Source: Corynebacterium flavescens
GTDB lineage: Bacteria; Actinomycetota; Actinomycetes; Mycobacteriales; Mycobacteriaceae
Direction: 5' to 3'
Length of the DNA: 64,000 nucleotides
Assembly: GCF_008693105.1 (NCBI RefSeq)
Contig: NZ_VXKK01000031.1
Coordinates: 155,777-219,776 of the forward strand
The translations under genes were made by a program, and so were the position numbers. This document shows positions 49,530 to 58,862 of the stretch, piece after piece; position 1 is the first letter of the stretch; each line of letters begins with the position of its first letter. The notes beneath the pieces were generated by a model. The model was not told where the DNA came from and made no database searches. It worked only from the letters and a program-made list of their open reading frames with translations.

Positions 49530-50618
49530 CTAGAAGAGCCCCAGCGCCCCCTCGGGAGGAGTAAGCCCAAGATGCTGCCACGCTGCTGAGGTGGCCACCC
49601 GGCCTCGCGCAGTGCGGGCGATCATTCCGGCACGCACCAGATAAGGCTCGCAGACTTCCTCCACCGTGGAAGATTCCTCACCTACCGCGACGGCGAGAGT
49701 ATTCACTCCCACTGGCCCGCCACCGTGTCCGTTAATGAGGGCACTGAGCACCGCGCGATCCAGGCGGTCGAGGCCCATCTCATCGACGTCAAAGACCTCG
49801 AGGGCACCGCGCGCGGCGGCTAGGTCAATGTGCCCGTCCCCGTTGACCTCAGCGAAGTCCCGCACGCGACGCAGCAGGCGGTTGGCAATACGCGGGGTTC
49901 CGCGGGAGCGCGAGCCTATCTCTACTGCGGCATCGTGGTCGACGTCGAGTTCCAAGATCTTCGCCGCGCGGGTGATGACGCGGGTGAGATCAGGCGTGTC
50001 ATAGAACTCCATCTGCGCGGTAAAGCCAAAGCGATCGCGCAAGGGGCCGGTAAGCATCCCCGCGCGGGTGGTGGCGCCCACGAGGGTAAAAGGCGGGATC
50101 TCCAAAGGTATTGAAGTCGCACCAGGGCCCTTACCCACGATGACATCGATCCGGAAGTCCTCCATGGCCATGTAGAGCATTTCCTCCGCAGGGCGGGCAA
50201 TGCGGTGAATCTCATCGATGAAGAGGACATCGCCCTCCATCAAATTGGAGAGCATGGCGGCGAGATCACCGGCGCGTTCGAGCGCAGGCCCAGAGGTCAT
50301 GCGCAAAGAGGTGCCCAGTTCTTGAGCAATGATCATGGCCATCGTTGTCTTGCCTAGGCCAGGAGGCCCGGAGAGGAGAACGTGATCGGGGGTGACTCCC
50401 CTATTCTTCGCGCCATTAAGTACCAGGGAGAGCTGTTCGCGCACCTTGGGCTGGCCAATGAACTCTCCCAGCGACTTCGGGCGCAGCGAGCGCTCAGCGT
50501 CCTGCTCCCCCGGCTGCAGTTGCGCATCGACGTCACTATTGCGGGCGCTGGCCTGCGAGGCGGCGGACTGCTGCAGGTCCTCGGGCAAAGAGAACTCGGT
50601 GCGTTCAAGGTCTGACAT
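49530..50618 (-). CDS. ruvB: Holliday junction branch migration helicase RuvB
   Basis: RuvB is the AAA+ motor that drives branch migration together with RuvA. In 362 residues I see Walker [12 protein letters not shown], Walker [11 protein letters not shown], sensor [13 protein letters not shown] and a C-terminal winged-helix domain. The N-terminal 40 residues are acidic and variable. It follows ruvA by 24 bases. Confidence 0.97.
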   Translation of the reverse strand: MSDLERTEFSLPEDLQQSAASQASARNSDVDAQLQPGEQDAERSLRPKSLGEFIGQPKVREQLSLVLNGAKNRGVTPDHVLLSGPPGLGKTTMAMIIAQELGTSLRMTSGPALERAGDLAAMLSNLMEGDVLFIDEIHRIARPAEEMLYMAMEDFRIDVIVGKGPGATSIPLEIPPFTLVGATTRAGMLTGPLRDRFGFTAQMEFYDTPDLTRVITRAAKILELDVDHDAAVEIGSRSRGTPRIANRLLRRVRDFAEVNGDGHIDLAAARGALEVFDVDEMGLDRLDRAVLSALINGHGGGPVGVNTLAVAVGEESSTVEEVCEPYLVRAGMIARTARGRVATSAAWQHLGLTPPEGALGLF

Positions 50619-50642
50619 TTTTCCCCTTTCCTCTTGCCGAGC

Positions 50643-51251
50643 CTACTTCTTGCGCCCGAGCTGGCTCAGCGCGGCGCGCAAGACTTCCGCGGTGGCAGCC
50701 TCAGGCTGCTCCGCCGCGATGGCTTCCACCACTGGGCGGGAGGCCTTTTCGCTAAAGCCCAGGCCCAAAAGTGCCTCCGTAACCTGTTCCACCAGCACGG
50801 CTGGTGCGCCCGAGGCCTGAGAAAGATCGGCGGAAGGTGCCACCGGGCTAAAGGCTGCGACCTTGTCCTTGAGCTCCAAGGCCATGCGTTCCGCCATGCG
50901 TTTGCCCACACCTGGTACTGATTGCAAGCGCTTAGAGTCCGCAGCGGCGATGGCAGCCGCCAGATCGCCGGCATTCATAATGGACAAGGCTGCCATGGCA
51001 AGTTTGGGACCCAGACCAGACACAGACTGCAGGAGATGAAACATTTCTCTGTCCTCAGGTGCGAAGAACCCGAAGAGCGTCATCGAGTCTTCTTTGACCA
51101 CCAAGGAGGTCAACACGCGCGCCTCGTGCTCCCTCTGGAGCTGGGCCAGGGTGTTCGCTGTGGCTAGGAACTTATAGCCCACACCGCCACATTCAATGAC
51201 GGCATGGTCGAGGCCGATACTAATCACCTCGCCGTGAAGGGACGCAATCAC
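50643..51251 (-). CDS. ruvA: Holliday junction DNA-binding protein RuvA
   Basis: RuvA binds the four-way junction and loads RuvB. The 202-residue protein has the OB fold (MIASLHGEVISIGLDHAVIE), two helix-hairpin-helix motifs (LQSVSGLGPKLAMAAL and LQSVPGVGKRMAERMALEL) and the RuvB-binding domain III at the end. The GTG start follows AGGTACCACAG. Its start lies 9 bases after the ruvC stop. Confidence 0.96.
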   Translation of the reverse strand: MIASLHGEVISIGLDHAVIECGGVGYKFLATANTLAQLQREHEARVLTSLVVKEDSMTLFGFFAPEDREMFHLLQSVSGLGPKLAMAALSIMNAGDLAAAIAAADSKRLQSVPGVGKRMAERMALELKDKVAAFSPVAPSADLSQASGAPAVLVEQVTEALLGLGFSEKASRPVVEAIAAEQPEAATAEVLRAALSQLGRKK

Positions 51252-51260
51252 CTGTGGTAC

Positions 51261-51827
51261 CTAACCTTTCCGAGTCTTTTCATTCTTGCTGGGCCAGGCA
51301 CCTGGTATCCCCGCCTCCGGCCCGCGCACGCGAGCCAGTGCTGGGGCACGCCAGCAGTGACACACCGCCAAGGCGAGCGCATCCGCAGCATCCGCCGGCT
51401 TTGGGGCCTCCGAGAGGCCAAGGATGCGCGTGATCATCACGGTCATCTGCTTTTTGTCTGCGCGGCCGTTGCCGGAAATGGCCTTCTTCACCTCAGAGGG
51501 GGTGTACATGTGCACAGGAATATCGCGCTCGGCAGCAGCGAGCACGAGTACGCCTACCGCGTGGGCGGTCTGCATGACCGTGGAGACGTTTCCGCGCTCG
51601 AATACCCGCTCGATGGCAATGACATGGGGGCGGTAATCATCCATCCATTCGCGTACTGCGACGGAAAGGCGCAACAGGCGCTCCGCGAGTTCTTTATCGC
51701 TCGGGGTGCGCACCACGCCGACCGAGACCGGTATGATGGCGCGGCCCCGCCCGGCTTGCACGACGGAAAGCCCACAGCGCGTCAGCCCGGGGTCAATCCC
51801 CATGACTCGCAATCCCTCGAGATTCAC
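51261..51827 (-). CDS. ruvC: Holliday junction resolvase RuvC
   Basis: RuvC cuts Holliday junctions symmetrically. The four acidic active-site residues are recognisable in [10 protein letters not shown] (Asp), [14 protein letters not shown] (Glu) and the [12 protein letters not shown] pair near the end. Length is 188 residues, with a basic C-terminal tail. It is first in the ruvC-ruvA-ruvB run, 122 bases after yebC. Confidence 0.96.
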   Translation of the reverse strand: MNLEGLRVMGIDPGLTRCGLSVVQAGRGRAIIPVSVGVVRTPSDKELAERLLRLSVAVREWMDDYRPHVIAIERVFERGNVSTVMQTAHAVGVLVLAAAERDIPVHMYTPSEVKKAISGNGRADKKQMTVMITRILGLSEAPKPADAADALALAVCHCWRAPALARVRGPEAGIPGAWPSKNEKTRKG

Positions 51828-51949
51828 CGCCGCTGCCCACCATGCCTTCCCTTGACCCTAAGTAATTTCCCTGCAACGCACATCGCCGCAGGATTCCTTA
51901 CTAGGATACACACACATGTTCTAAATGTGCGCTTTGGGCAGGAGGAAGG

Positions 51950-52705
51950 TTAGTCTTCCTCGAGCTCTGCTAGGACCTCATCAGACAAGTCCATGTTGGT
52001 GTAGACGTTCTGGACGTCATCGGATTCTTCGAGGGCGTCAATAAGGCGGAAGATCTTGCGAGCATCCGCAGCTTCCAGGGGCACCTCGACCGAGGCGCGG
52101 AAATCGGTATCGGAATCGTCAATTTCGATACCAGCCTCCTCCAGTGCTGCCTTCACGGCCGGAACGTCCGTGGGCGCGCAGGTTACTTCAAAGCGCTCGC
52201 CGAGATCGTTGACCTCTTCGGCACCGGCGTCGAGCACGGCCATGAGGACATCGTCCTCGCTGAGCTCGCCCTTGACCACGGTGACGATACCGATGCGGGA
52301 GAACATATAGGCCACGGAGCCGGATTCACCCAGGTTGCCACCGTTCTTCGACATTGCAGTGCGCACGTCGGTGGCGGCACGGTTGCGGTTATCAGTCAGG
52401 CACTCGATCAACATGGCAACGCCGTTGGGACCGTAGCCCTCATACATGATGGTTTCCCAGTCGGCGCCGCCGGCTTCCTCACCGGAGCCGCGCTTGCGGG
52501 CGCGCTCGATATTGTCATTGGGAACGGAGGCCTTCTTGGCCTTCTTGATCATGTCATCGAGGGTCGGGTTTGCAGAGGGATCGCCGCCACCCGTACGCGC
52601 TGCAACTTCGATGTTTTTGATCAGCTTGGCAAATTCCTTACCGCGCTTGGCATCGTTTGCAGCCTTCTTGTGCTTGGTAGTAGCCCATTTAGAGTGGCCG
52701 GACAT
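51950..52705 (-). CDS. YebC/PmpR-type regulator or translation factor
   Basis: A 251-residue protein of the YebC family, often called a transcriptional regulator; more recent work links relatives to translation of proline-rich stretches. It starts [15 protein letters not shown] and contains [23 protein letters not shown] split over the middle domain. I chose ATG at 52705, preceded by GAAAGGGACATG. It commonly lies next to ruvC, as here. Confidence 0.95.
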   Translation of the reverse strand: MSGHSKWATTKHKKAANDAKRGKEFAKLIKNIEVAARTGGGDPSANPTLDDMIKKAKKASVPNDNIERARKRGSGEEAGGADWETIMYEGYGPNGVAMLIECLTDNRNRAATDVRTAMSKNGGNLGESGSVAYMFSRIGIVTVVKGELSEDDVLMAVLDAGAEEVNDLGERFEVTCAPTDVPAVKAALEEAGIEIDDSDTDFRASVEVPLEAADARKIFRLIDALEESDDVQNVYTNMDLSDEVLAELEED

Positions 52706-52813
52706 CATGTCCCTTTCATATCGGGGATGAGAAACTGCAGGCAATTATACGTGCCTGCGCCAAGCACCGAAAAAACCGGTCCCTGCTTTTCACTGCCGCG
52801 CGCTTGAGGGCGC

Positions 52814-53683
52814 CTATACATCCTGCCAATTTCCGTGCGCGCCGCCTGCTCTCAGAGGCTTTTCTACCGTGCGCATGAGCCCTTCCTGCATGGTCATGGC
52901 CACCAGTTCACCGGCGCGATTATAGAGTTTTCCCTGTGCTAATCCCGTGCCGCCGCCTGCCGCGGGCGATACTTGCTCATAGAGCAGCCACTCATCTACA
53001 TGGATGGGGCGAAAGAACCACATGCAATGGTCCAGGCTAGCCAGCTGGACCTCCACGCCCTGGTGCTCGATGAGCGCTGAGCGGATGAGCGTCATATCTG
53101 ACATATAGGCCAGCCCCGCCTGATGAAAGCTCTGTTCAGCAGGAACGGCGCCGGTATAGCGGAACCAAATATAGCGAAATCCCGAGCCGGTTCTCTCTGC
53201 GGCGGCGCTATCGCGGCCTGGCTCCGGGATGAGCCGAATATCCCAATCCTGCCACTCCGGCAAGATGATGCGCGGGGAATGCAGCTTGCCACCACCGCCG
53301 CGCACTGCCTCCTGCGGCCCCGGAACCTCCGGAGCCGGATCCGCGTGCTCAGGGCCTTGTTCCCCGGGAAGGTGGAAGGAGGCGCTGAGGATAAAAATGA
53401 GCTTGCCGTGTTGACTAGCGCGCACCTGCCTCGCGGCAAAGGAGCGGCCATCGCGCACAGTCTCCACCTGCAGTGACATCGGGCTCGAGGAGTCACCAGG
53501 GCGCAGGAAGTAGCTGTGCAGAGAGTGCACCTGCTTTTCGCTCACAGTGAGCTGTGCGGCGCGTAGTGCTTGGGCCACCACTTGCCCGCCGAAGGTGCGC
53601 GAAATCTGGGAGGGCACGGCCGGAGCGATGAAGTGACCTGCTCCTTCCTCCTGCAGTTCCAACACGTCCATGATGCTGGCCAT
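52814..53683 (-). CDS. tesB: Acyl-CoA thioesterase II
   Basis: TesB hydrolyses acyl-CoA to free fatty acid and CoA. The 289-residue protein is a double hot-dog fold with FGGQVVAQALRAA, VHSLHSYFLRPGD and ASLDHCMWFFRPI, the last holding the conserved Asp of the active site. It is on the same strand as yebC but 108 bases away. The region between it and the divergent GT gene (53684-53839) holds the two promoters; nothing else is seen there. Confidence 0.93.
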   Translation of the reverse strand: MASIMDVLELQEEGAGHFIAPAVPSQISRTFGGQVVAQALRAAQLTVSEKQVHSLHSYFLRPGDSSSPMSLQVETVRDGRSFAARQVRASQHGKLIFILSASFHLPGEQGPEHADPAPEVPGPQEAVRGGGGKLHSPRIILPEWQDWDIRLIPEPGRDSAAAERTGSGFRYIWFRYTGAVPAEQSFHQAGLAYMSDMTLIRSALIEHQGVEVQLASLDHCMWFFRPIHVDEWLLYEQVSPAAGGGTGLAQGKLYNRAGELVAMTMQEGLMRTVEKPLRAGGAHGNWQDV

Positions 53684-53839
53684 ACGACCTCTCCTCCCAG
53701 GTTCTTTGTTTAAGGGCTTTTCTCACTGTACTTCCCCGCCCACGCGGGAACGCGGCATACCCTTAGAAAATGCTTCGTCTTTGCACAAAATGGCGGTTGA
53801 AATAGTCACCCACGCCAAAAGTCAATTAAACTCCGGAAA

Positions 53840-55096
53840 GTGAAAAAGTACCGCTCCGTTATTGGCGCCTGGATTGGCTGGACAATAGCTCGAATCCTGC
53901 TCGTATCCATGTGCCGCCTAGATACTGGTGCTGACGGCGATGTCATCTATTACTTCACGGGCATCTACGGTAGCCGCGCCAAAGACATGACGGAGTATCC
54001 GGACGTGGGAGCCTGGCCCACCCTGGTGGTCTCCTGGTTCAGCGGCCAGGATCTTTCCTCCTACATCAACGATTACATCGTCATGTGCTTGCTTGTCGAC
54101 GGCGCTTTTCTCGCACTCTTGCTGCGCCACCACGCGCACAACCGCCGGGCAATACTCGCCGCCTGGTTCTGGATCATATTCGGCACTGCCGCAGGCCCCG
54201 TCCTGCTGATGCGCCTCGATCTCTTCCCTGCCTTAGCGGTAGCAGGGGCAGGCGCTTTCTTCATCTCTCGCCCCAACGTGGCTGCCGGCCTCCTAGCGCT
54301 TGCGACCACGATGAAGCTTTGGCCGGGAGTCCTCGCCGTAGCCCTGGTGGACCGAGTCACGCGCGCGCATACCTGGGTGCGCCTTATGGTTTTTGTCGCC
54401 ACCGGCGCAGCGCTGAGCGCAGTAACTGTGCTTACCCAGGGCGTCGATAGGCTCCTGTCCCCCCTGAACTATCAGGGAGAGCGCGGCCTGCAGATAGAAT
54501 CCCTTCCCGCGAGCATCGCCATCGTGCAGGCGCACCTTAACCCGCGGCAATACTCCATCTTCTATGCCTCCTCCAAGAGTTTTGAGATCACCGGCCCTGG
54601 CGTCGATACCGCCATCGCCATCAGCACGGTCTCCATGGCGGTCCTACTCTTTTTCGCGGTCTCCTTCGCCTTGTATCGCTTCTGCGCGGGCGGCTGGACT
54701 ACGCACTCCGCTCAGGCACTGTGCGTGCTCTTGGTGCTTGCGCTCATTGCCACTAACAAGGTCTTTTCCCCGCAGTACATCGTGTGGATAGGCCCGCTGC
54801 TCGCCGTGCTTGTGCGCCAATCCTCGGGCCGCGGCGTCGCTTGGCTCAAGGGCTTCCTGGCCCTGTGCGCCATCATCGCCGCAGGGATGGGAACCTATAT
54901 CTTCCCCTTCAACTACGCGTCTATCACCGACCCCGGCTTTGGCTTGAATGCGGCGGTCATCTGCCTGGTGGTGCGCAACAGCCTCATCCTCGTGATGACT
55001 CTGGGGGCTCTTGCCTGGTTTATCGCCGAGCTGCGCCTTGGAGCGCGCCCGCGCATAGTACCCCAAGGGGCACGCTTGCAGCGTTTGGGTGCCTAG
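53840..55096 (+). CDS. Polytopic GT87-like (DUF2029) polyprenyl-phosphate-mannose mannosyltransferase
   Basis: A 418-residue membrane protein with about 10 hydrophobic segments. The first extracytoplasmic loop has the acidic DTGADGDVIYY, typical for the catalytic Asp of GT-C enzymes, and MKLWPGVLAV and TNKVFSPQYIVWIGP later match the GT87 family. Family members use polyprenyl-phosphate mannose to extend lipomannan, lipoarabinomannan or PIMs; the neighbouring PIM operon fits. The exact linkage is not known. The GTG start has GGAAA directly before it. Confidence 0.8.
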   Translation: MKKYRSVIGAWIGWTIARILLVSMCRLDTGADGDVIYYFTGIYGSRAKDMTEYPDVGAWPTLVVSWFSGQDLSSYINDYIVMCLLVDGAFLALLLRHHAHNRRAILAAWFWIIFGTAAGPVLLMRLDLFPALAVAGAGAFFISRPNVAAGLLALATTMKLWPGVLAVALVDRVTRAHTWVRLMVFVATGAALSAVTVLTQGVDRLLSPLNYQGERGLQIESLPASIAIVQAHLNPRQYSIFYASSKSFEITGPGVDTAIAISTVSMAVLLFFAVSFALYRFCAGGWTTHSAQALCVLLVLALIATNKVFSPQYIVWIGPLLAVLVRQSSGRGVAWLKGFLALCAIIAAGMGTYIFPFNYASITDPGFGLNAAVICLVVRNSLILVMTLGALAWFIAELRLGARPRIVPQGARLQRLGA

Positions 55097-55118
55097 TCAC
55101 CCTTTCTAGGCTCGGCTT

Positions 55119-55580
55119 TTAATCCGAGAAAGAGTAATCAAAAAAGTCTGGGAGCGGGGCGCGCCCACCCAGCCGGAAGATACGGACCATCGGCCGCAGG
55201 CGCAGCGCACGCGTGTCACTGACAGCCTCGTTATAGAAGCGATGAGCTAGCTGGATGCGCGCCTCCGCATCCACCAAGGGCGCGGGAAGCTGCGGGAAGC
55301 GTTGCCCTATGGCATCCGATAAGGCTCTCTCTTTGGCCGAGCGCTCCTCGAACTGGTTTTGAGCCAGGTTCGTGGTGTCAGCGGCCTTCGCTACGTCCGC
55401 GAGCTCGGGGGCGAGCGCCGCGACGACGGCGGCGCGGCGATCAAGCGTGGCCTCTAACTGCGCCAAAGCAGCATCGGTGCGAATATGGAGGGTGTTAAGG
55501 CGTTGCGCGGTGAAATACGCCCACGCGGAAAAAAGCGCCACGACGAGGGCGAGGATAAAGAAGAAGGTCTCAAGTGTCAT
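55119..55580 (-). CDS. LemA-like single-span membrane protein
   Basis: The 153-residue protein has one N-terminal membrane segment (residues 4-25), a long helical part with LDRRAAVVAALAPELADVA, and EARIQLAHRFYNEAVSDTRAL followed by FRLGGRAPLPDFFDY. That order resembles LemA (helical hairpin, YN motif, short C-terminal Pro/Phe motif), though it is somewhat short. It starts two bases after the pimA stop, so it belongs to the PIM operon. Function unknown. Confidence 0.7.
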   Translation of the reverse strand: MTLETFFFILALVVALFSAWAYFTAQRLNTLHIRTDAALAQLEATLDRRAAVVAALAPELADVAKAADTTNLAQNQFEERSAKERALSDAIGQRFPQLPAPLVDAEARIQLAHRFYNEAVSDTRALRLRPMVRIFRLGGRAPLPDFFDYSFSD

Positions 55581-55582
55581 GT

Positions 55583-56746
55583 CTACTTAATCCTCACCTT
55601 GGTGCCATCCTGGACAGTCTCATAGACCTTCATGACGGCGGCCGCTACATGGTCCCAGTCATAGGTACGCGCCCGGTGGGTACCTGCCTCCACCAGCTGC
55701 TCCCGCAGCTTCTTATCGGAGATCACCTCATCAAGGACGCGGGCCAAATCAGCCGGGTCCTCGTTGCGGAAAAGGACACCTGCCGGGGTGGGAGAATCCA
55801 CGTCACACACTGCGGCAAAGGCCTCCAAGTCGGAGGCCACAACGGCACAGCCAGCCGCCATCGCCTCCACGAGCACTATGCCAAAGCTCTCTCCTCCCGT
55901 ATTAGGAGCAACATAGATGTCCGCCCGCCCAAGGATCTCGGCCTTCTCCGCGTCGCTGACGCGGCCCGCAAAGTCCACCCCGGGCACGTGCCGGGTCCGG
56001 CCGCCCCCCATCACGGTCACACGCACGCGGTGCTCAAGCCTTTCTAGCGCCTCGAGCAGGATGGCGAGACCTTTACGAGGCTCATCAAGGCGCCCCAAGA
56101 ACACGATTTCCAGCGGTCGCTCTTGTCCGGGCTGCATCTTCGCCTGGGCTGCACTATCCGCCCGCTCCGGATTCTCGGGCCGTCGTGCATTCTCTGTCTC
56201 AGCAAGGCTGCGCGCGCGAGCATAGACAGAGGTATCTACCCCATTGGGAATGAGGACGGGATCCCCGCCCAGCTTTTCCACCTGCCAGCGCCGCGCCATC
56301 TCCGAGACCGCAATGCCACCGCGGATCTTCTCCAGCAAAGGCATGAGGAAAGGTTTGACTAGAGAGAGAACCAAGGAACTCGAGGCCGAGGCATGGTAGG
56401 TGGCAACGATGGGCCCTTGGGCTACGCTCAGCGCGGCTAAGGAATAGCTCGGTGAGTTGGGCTCGTGAATGTGAAGAACGTCAAAGTCGCCCTCGCGGAT
56501 GAAGGCTTTGACATTCCTTAACACCTGCGGGCCGATGGCAAGTCTGGCCACGGAGCCGTTGTAGGTGATTGGGATCGCGCGACCGCCCTTGACCACAAAG
56601 TCCGGCAGGGGCGTGTGCGGCGAGGCCGGGCCGATCACCCGCACGAAGTGGCCCTGCTCAATAAAAACGGTGGCCAGGTCCAGGATATGGGCCTGAACCC
56701 CGCCGGGCTCATCGAAGGAATAGGGGCAAACAAGTCCAATGCGCAT
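55583..56746 (-). CDS. pimA: Phosphatidylinositol alpha-mannosyltransferase PimA
   Basis: PimA transfers the first mannose from GDP-mannose to the 2-position of phosphatidylinositol on the inner membrane face. The 387-residue GT4 (GT-B) enzyme begins MRIGLVCPYSFDEPGGVQ and has the EX7E motif in GGESFGIVLVEAMAAG. An inserted Ala/Glu/Arg-rich stretch (about residues 178-202) is variable. The assignment rests on the position after pgsA and the acyltransferase, the same order as in mycobacteria. Confidence 0.92.
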   Translation of the reverse strand: MRIGLVCPYSFDEPGGVQAHILDLATVFIEQGHFVRVIGPASPHTPLPDFVVKGGRAIPITYNGSVARLAIGPQVLRNVKAFIREGDFDVLHIHEPNSPSYSLAALSVAQGPIVATYHASASSSLVLSLVKPFLMPLLEKIRGGIAVSEMARRWQVEKLGGDPVLIPNGVDTSVYARARSLAETENARRPENPERADSAAQAKMQPGQERPLEIVFLGRLDEPRKGLAILLEALERLEHRVRVTVMGGGRTRHVPGVDFAGRVSDAEKAEILGRADIYVAPNTGGESFGIVLVEAMAAGCAVVASDLEAFAAVCDVDSPTPAGVLFRNEDPADLARVLDEVISDKKLREQLVEAGTHRARTYDWDHVAAAVMKVYETVQDGTKVRIK

Positions 56747-56758
56747 GCTCGCTTCCTC

Positions 56759-57670
56759 CTAACTCTGTGCTTTCCGGTCGCGGCGGCGCTTGTCGACGTC
56801 CACATTCCACTGCGGCTGCAGCATATGCCAATCTGCCGGATGGCGGCGAATATTGGCGGCAAAGCCATCCGCAAGGCGCTGCGTGGTGGCGACGACGTCC
56901 GTGACCTCCACCGGCTCGCTAACGGATAAGCCCCAGCCCCCGCCCTCTTCAGGGCTTTCGTACCACGAGTGGACCACGTGAAGTGCCGCCCCAGTCTCGA
57001 TGGCTAATTGCGAGGGGCCGGCGGCCATGTTGGCCTGCTCCCCCATGAAATCCACGCTCACCCCAGTACGCGTGAGGTCGCGCTCGGAGAGCAAGCACAC
57101 TATGCCACCGGCTTCCACGACCTGCTTGAGATGGTGGAATGGTGGCTCTGCACCCCCCGTGAGGGCAACCACGTCGAAGCCGAGGGCACGGCGGAAGTCT
57201 ACGAAGGCGTCGAAAAGCACCTCTGGCTTGAGCCTTTCGGCGACGGTGGTGAATTGCCCGGAGAGATCAACGAGCAAGGTGCCCGCCATATCCCAGTTCC
57301 CGGAATGCGGCAGCGCGAGGATGACTCCCTTGCCGCGGCGCTCGGAGGCCCGCAGATGCTCCAAGCCGCGCAGACCTTCGTGCAGGCGGCGCAGAAGTTG
57401 CGGATCATCATGCATGCGCGGCAGGCGGAAGGCCTCGAGCCAATAACGCAGGTAGGAGCGCATGGAATCCCTGACCAACTGCCTGGTCACATTCTCCGCG
57501 CCGACCACCCGGGTCAGGTTGCGGCGCAGCTGTTCCATGCCTTTGCCGTCGTGGGAGACCCTATCCGCGATGAAGCGGAAAGCCACGCGGGCCACGGGCT
57601 CGGGGGCAATACCCACGACCTTCCACCCCGCGAGGTACGCGAGCGCGCTGAGGTCTTGCGCCCGCCACAT
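56759..57670 (-). CDS. patA: Phosphatidylinositol mannoside acyltransferase (PatA type)
   Basis: A membrane-associated acyltransferase of 303 residues in the LpxL/HtrB superfamily, with the catalytic H-x4-D motif in LPHSGNWDMAG. By analogy with mycobacterial PatA it acylates the mannose of PIM1/PIM2 from acyl-CoA. The ATG directly abuts the pgsA stop (TAGATG), and pimA starts 12 bases after its own stop. Confidence 0.9.
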   Translation of the reverse strand: MWRAQDLSALAYLAGWKVVGIAPEPVARVAFRFIADRVSHDGKGMEQLRRNLTRVVGAENVTRQLVRDSMRSYLRYWLEAFRLPRMHDDPQLLRRLHEGLRGLEHLRASERRGKGVILALPHSGNWDMAGTLLVDLSGQFTTVAERLKPEVLFDAFVDFRRALGFDVVALTGGAEPPFHHLKQVVEAGGIVCLLSERDLTRTGVSVDFMGEQANMAAGPSQLAIETGAALHVVHSWYESPEEGGGWGLSVSEPVEVTDVVATTQRLADGFAANIRRHPADWHMLQPQWNVDVDKRRRDRKAQS

Positions 57671-58318
57671 CTAGGCGGGTTCCTGCTCTGCGCTGCGCCG
57701 CGCGGCTTCGCGGTTGGCGTGCTCCTGGCGGCCGGCAATCAGCATGCGCTGGAACACGGTGAAGATGGAACCGATGGCCAAAATCCACAGGGAGACGGCG
57801 ATCGCATTGGGCACGCCAAGCCCCTCTAGCCCCACGCCACCGAGCCCCAGGATGAGGCGCTCGGGGCGCTCGATGAGCCCGCCGACCATGGTGAAACCGG
57901 AGGCCTCACCGCGGGCCTTGATATAGGAAATAACCTGGGAAGATACCAGGGTGATGAAGCAGGCGATAACCGTAGACTGCGCTGCATCGGCGGTATAGAT
58001 GAGCCACCAAGCAATCGCGCAGAACAGCGCACCATCGGTGATGCGGTCACAGGAGGCGTCGAGCGTGGCACCGAACTTCGAGGCCTGGCCCGAGAGCCGG
58101 GCCATGGTGCCATCGAGCATATCGAAAGCGACAAATAGCCCCGAAATAATCGCTGCGGCAAAGAGATGACCGGCCGGAATGAGGATCACCGAGATGGCGA
58201 TCGTCACGATAGTGCCCACCACGGTGACCACATTTGGGCTGAGCCCCACCTTCAAAAAGGCCTTGGCAATGGGCTCGACTACAACGGCGGCCGGTTTGCG
58301 GCCATGCACGCTAAGCAC
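57671..58318 (-). CDS. pgsA: Phosphatidylinositol phosphate synthase (CDP-alcohol phosphotransferase)
   Basis: An integral membrane enzyme of 215 residues with six hydrophobic segments. The complete CDP-alcohol phosphotransferase motif D-x2-DG-x2-AR-x8-G-x3-D-x3-D is present, from DMLDGTMARLSGQ to DASCDR. In actinobacteria the homologue joins CDP-diacylglycerol and inositol-1-phosphate. It overlaps the HIT gene by 8 bases. The name pgsA is traditional here and should not be read as phosphatidylglycerophosphate synthase. Confidence 0.93.
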   Translation of the reverse strand: MLSVHGRKPAAVVVEPIAKAFLKVGLSPNVVTVVGTIVTIAISVILIPAGHLFAAAIISGLFVAFDMLDGTMARLSGQASKFGATLDASCDRITDGALFCAIAWWLIYTADAAQSTVIACFITLVSSQVISYIKARGEASGFTMVGGLIERPERLILGLGGVGLEGLGVPNAIAVSLWILAIGSIFTVFQRMLIAGRQEHANREAARRSAEQEPA

Positions 58319-58862
58319 GTAATTCCTCCTCTATTTCCCGCCACCCCTGCGCAAGCAGGGCCCGGGTATCCTTCAGCAACTGCGGCAAAACCTTGGTCCC
58401 ATCCAGGATAGTCATAAAATTACTATCCCCCGGCCAGCGCGGCACGACATGCAGGTGCAGGTGATCGCCCACCGAGCCGCCCGAGGCTTTACCCAGATTG
58501 AAGCCCACGTTAATGGCATCCGGGTTCGATACCCGCTTGAGTACCCGCACCGCTTTCTGCGCGAACTCCATGAGCTCAGCTGACTCTGCGGAACTGAGGT
58601 TCTCTAGATCCGCGACCTTGCGATAAGGCACCACCATAAGGTGGCCGGCATTATAGGGATAAAGGTTGAGCAGAGCGTAGACGAGTTCACCGCGGGCGAT
58701 GATGAGTCCCTCCTCGTCGCTGCCGCGCGGAGCCTCAACGAAGGGATCCTCGGAGCGTTTGGTGATATACGCCATCCGGTACGGGGCCCACAGGCGCGTG
58801 AGGCGGTCGGGGTCCCCGGCACCGGAGTCGACGTAACTCCCGTTATCGCTATCGCCGGGCAC
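58311..58862 (-). CDS. HIT-family nucleotide hydrolase
   Basis: A 183-residue histidine-triad protein with [10 protein letters not shown], the catalytic HxHxH. Members of this clade are AP4A hydrolase or phosphorylase-like; the substrate is not established. The GTG start overlaps the thrS end by 14 bases, and it overlaps pgsA, so all are translated together. Its conserved location with pgsA in actinobacteria has no known biochemical reason. Confidence 0.92.
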   Translation of the reverse strand: MPGDSDNGSYVDSGAGDPDRLTRLWAPYRMAYITKRSEDPFVEAPRGSDEEGLIIARGELVYALLNLYPYNAGHLMVVPYRKVADLENLSSAESAELMEFAQKAVRVLKRVSNPDAINVGFNLGKASGGSVGDHLHLHVVPRWPGDSNFMTILDGTKVLPQLLKDTRALLAQGWREIEEELRA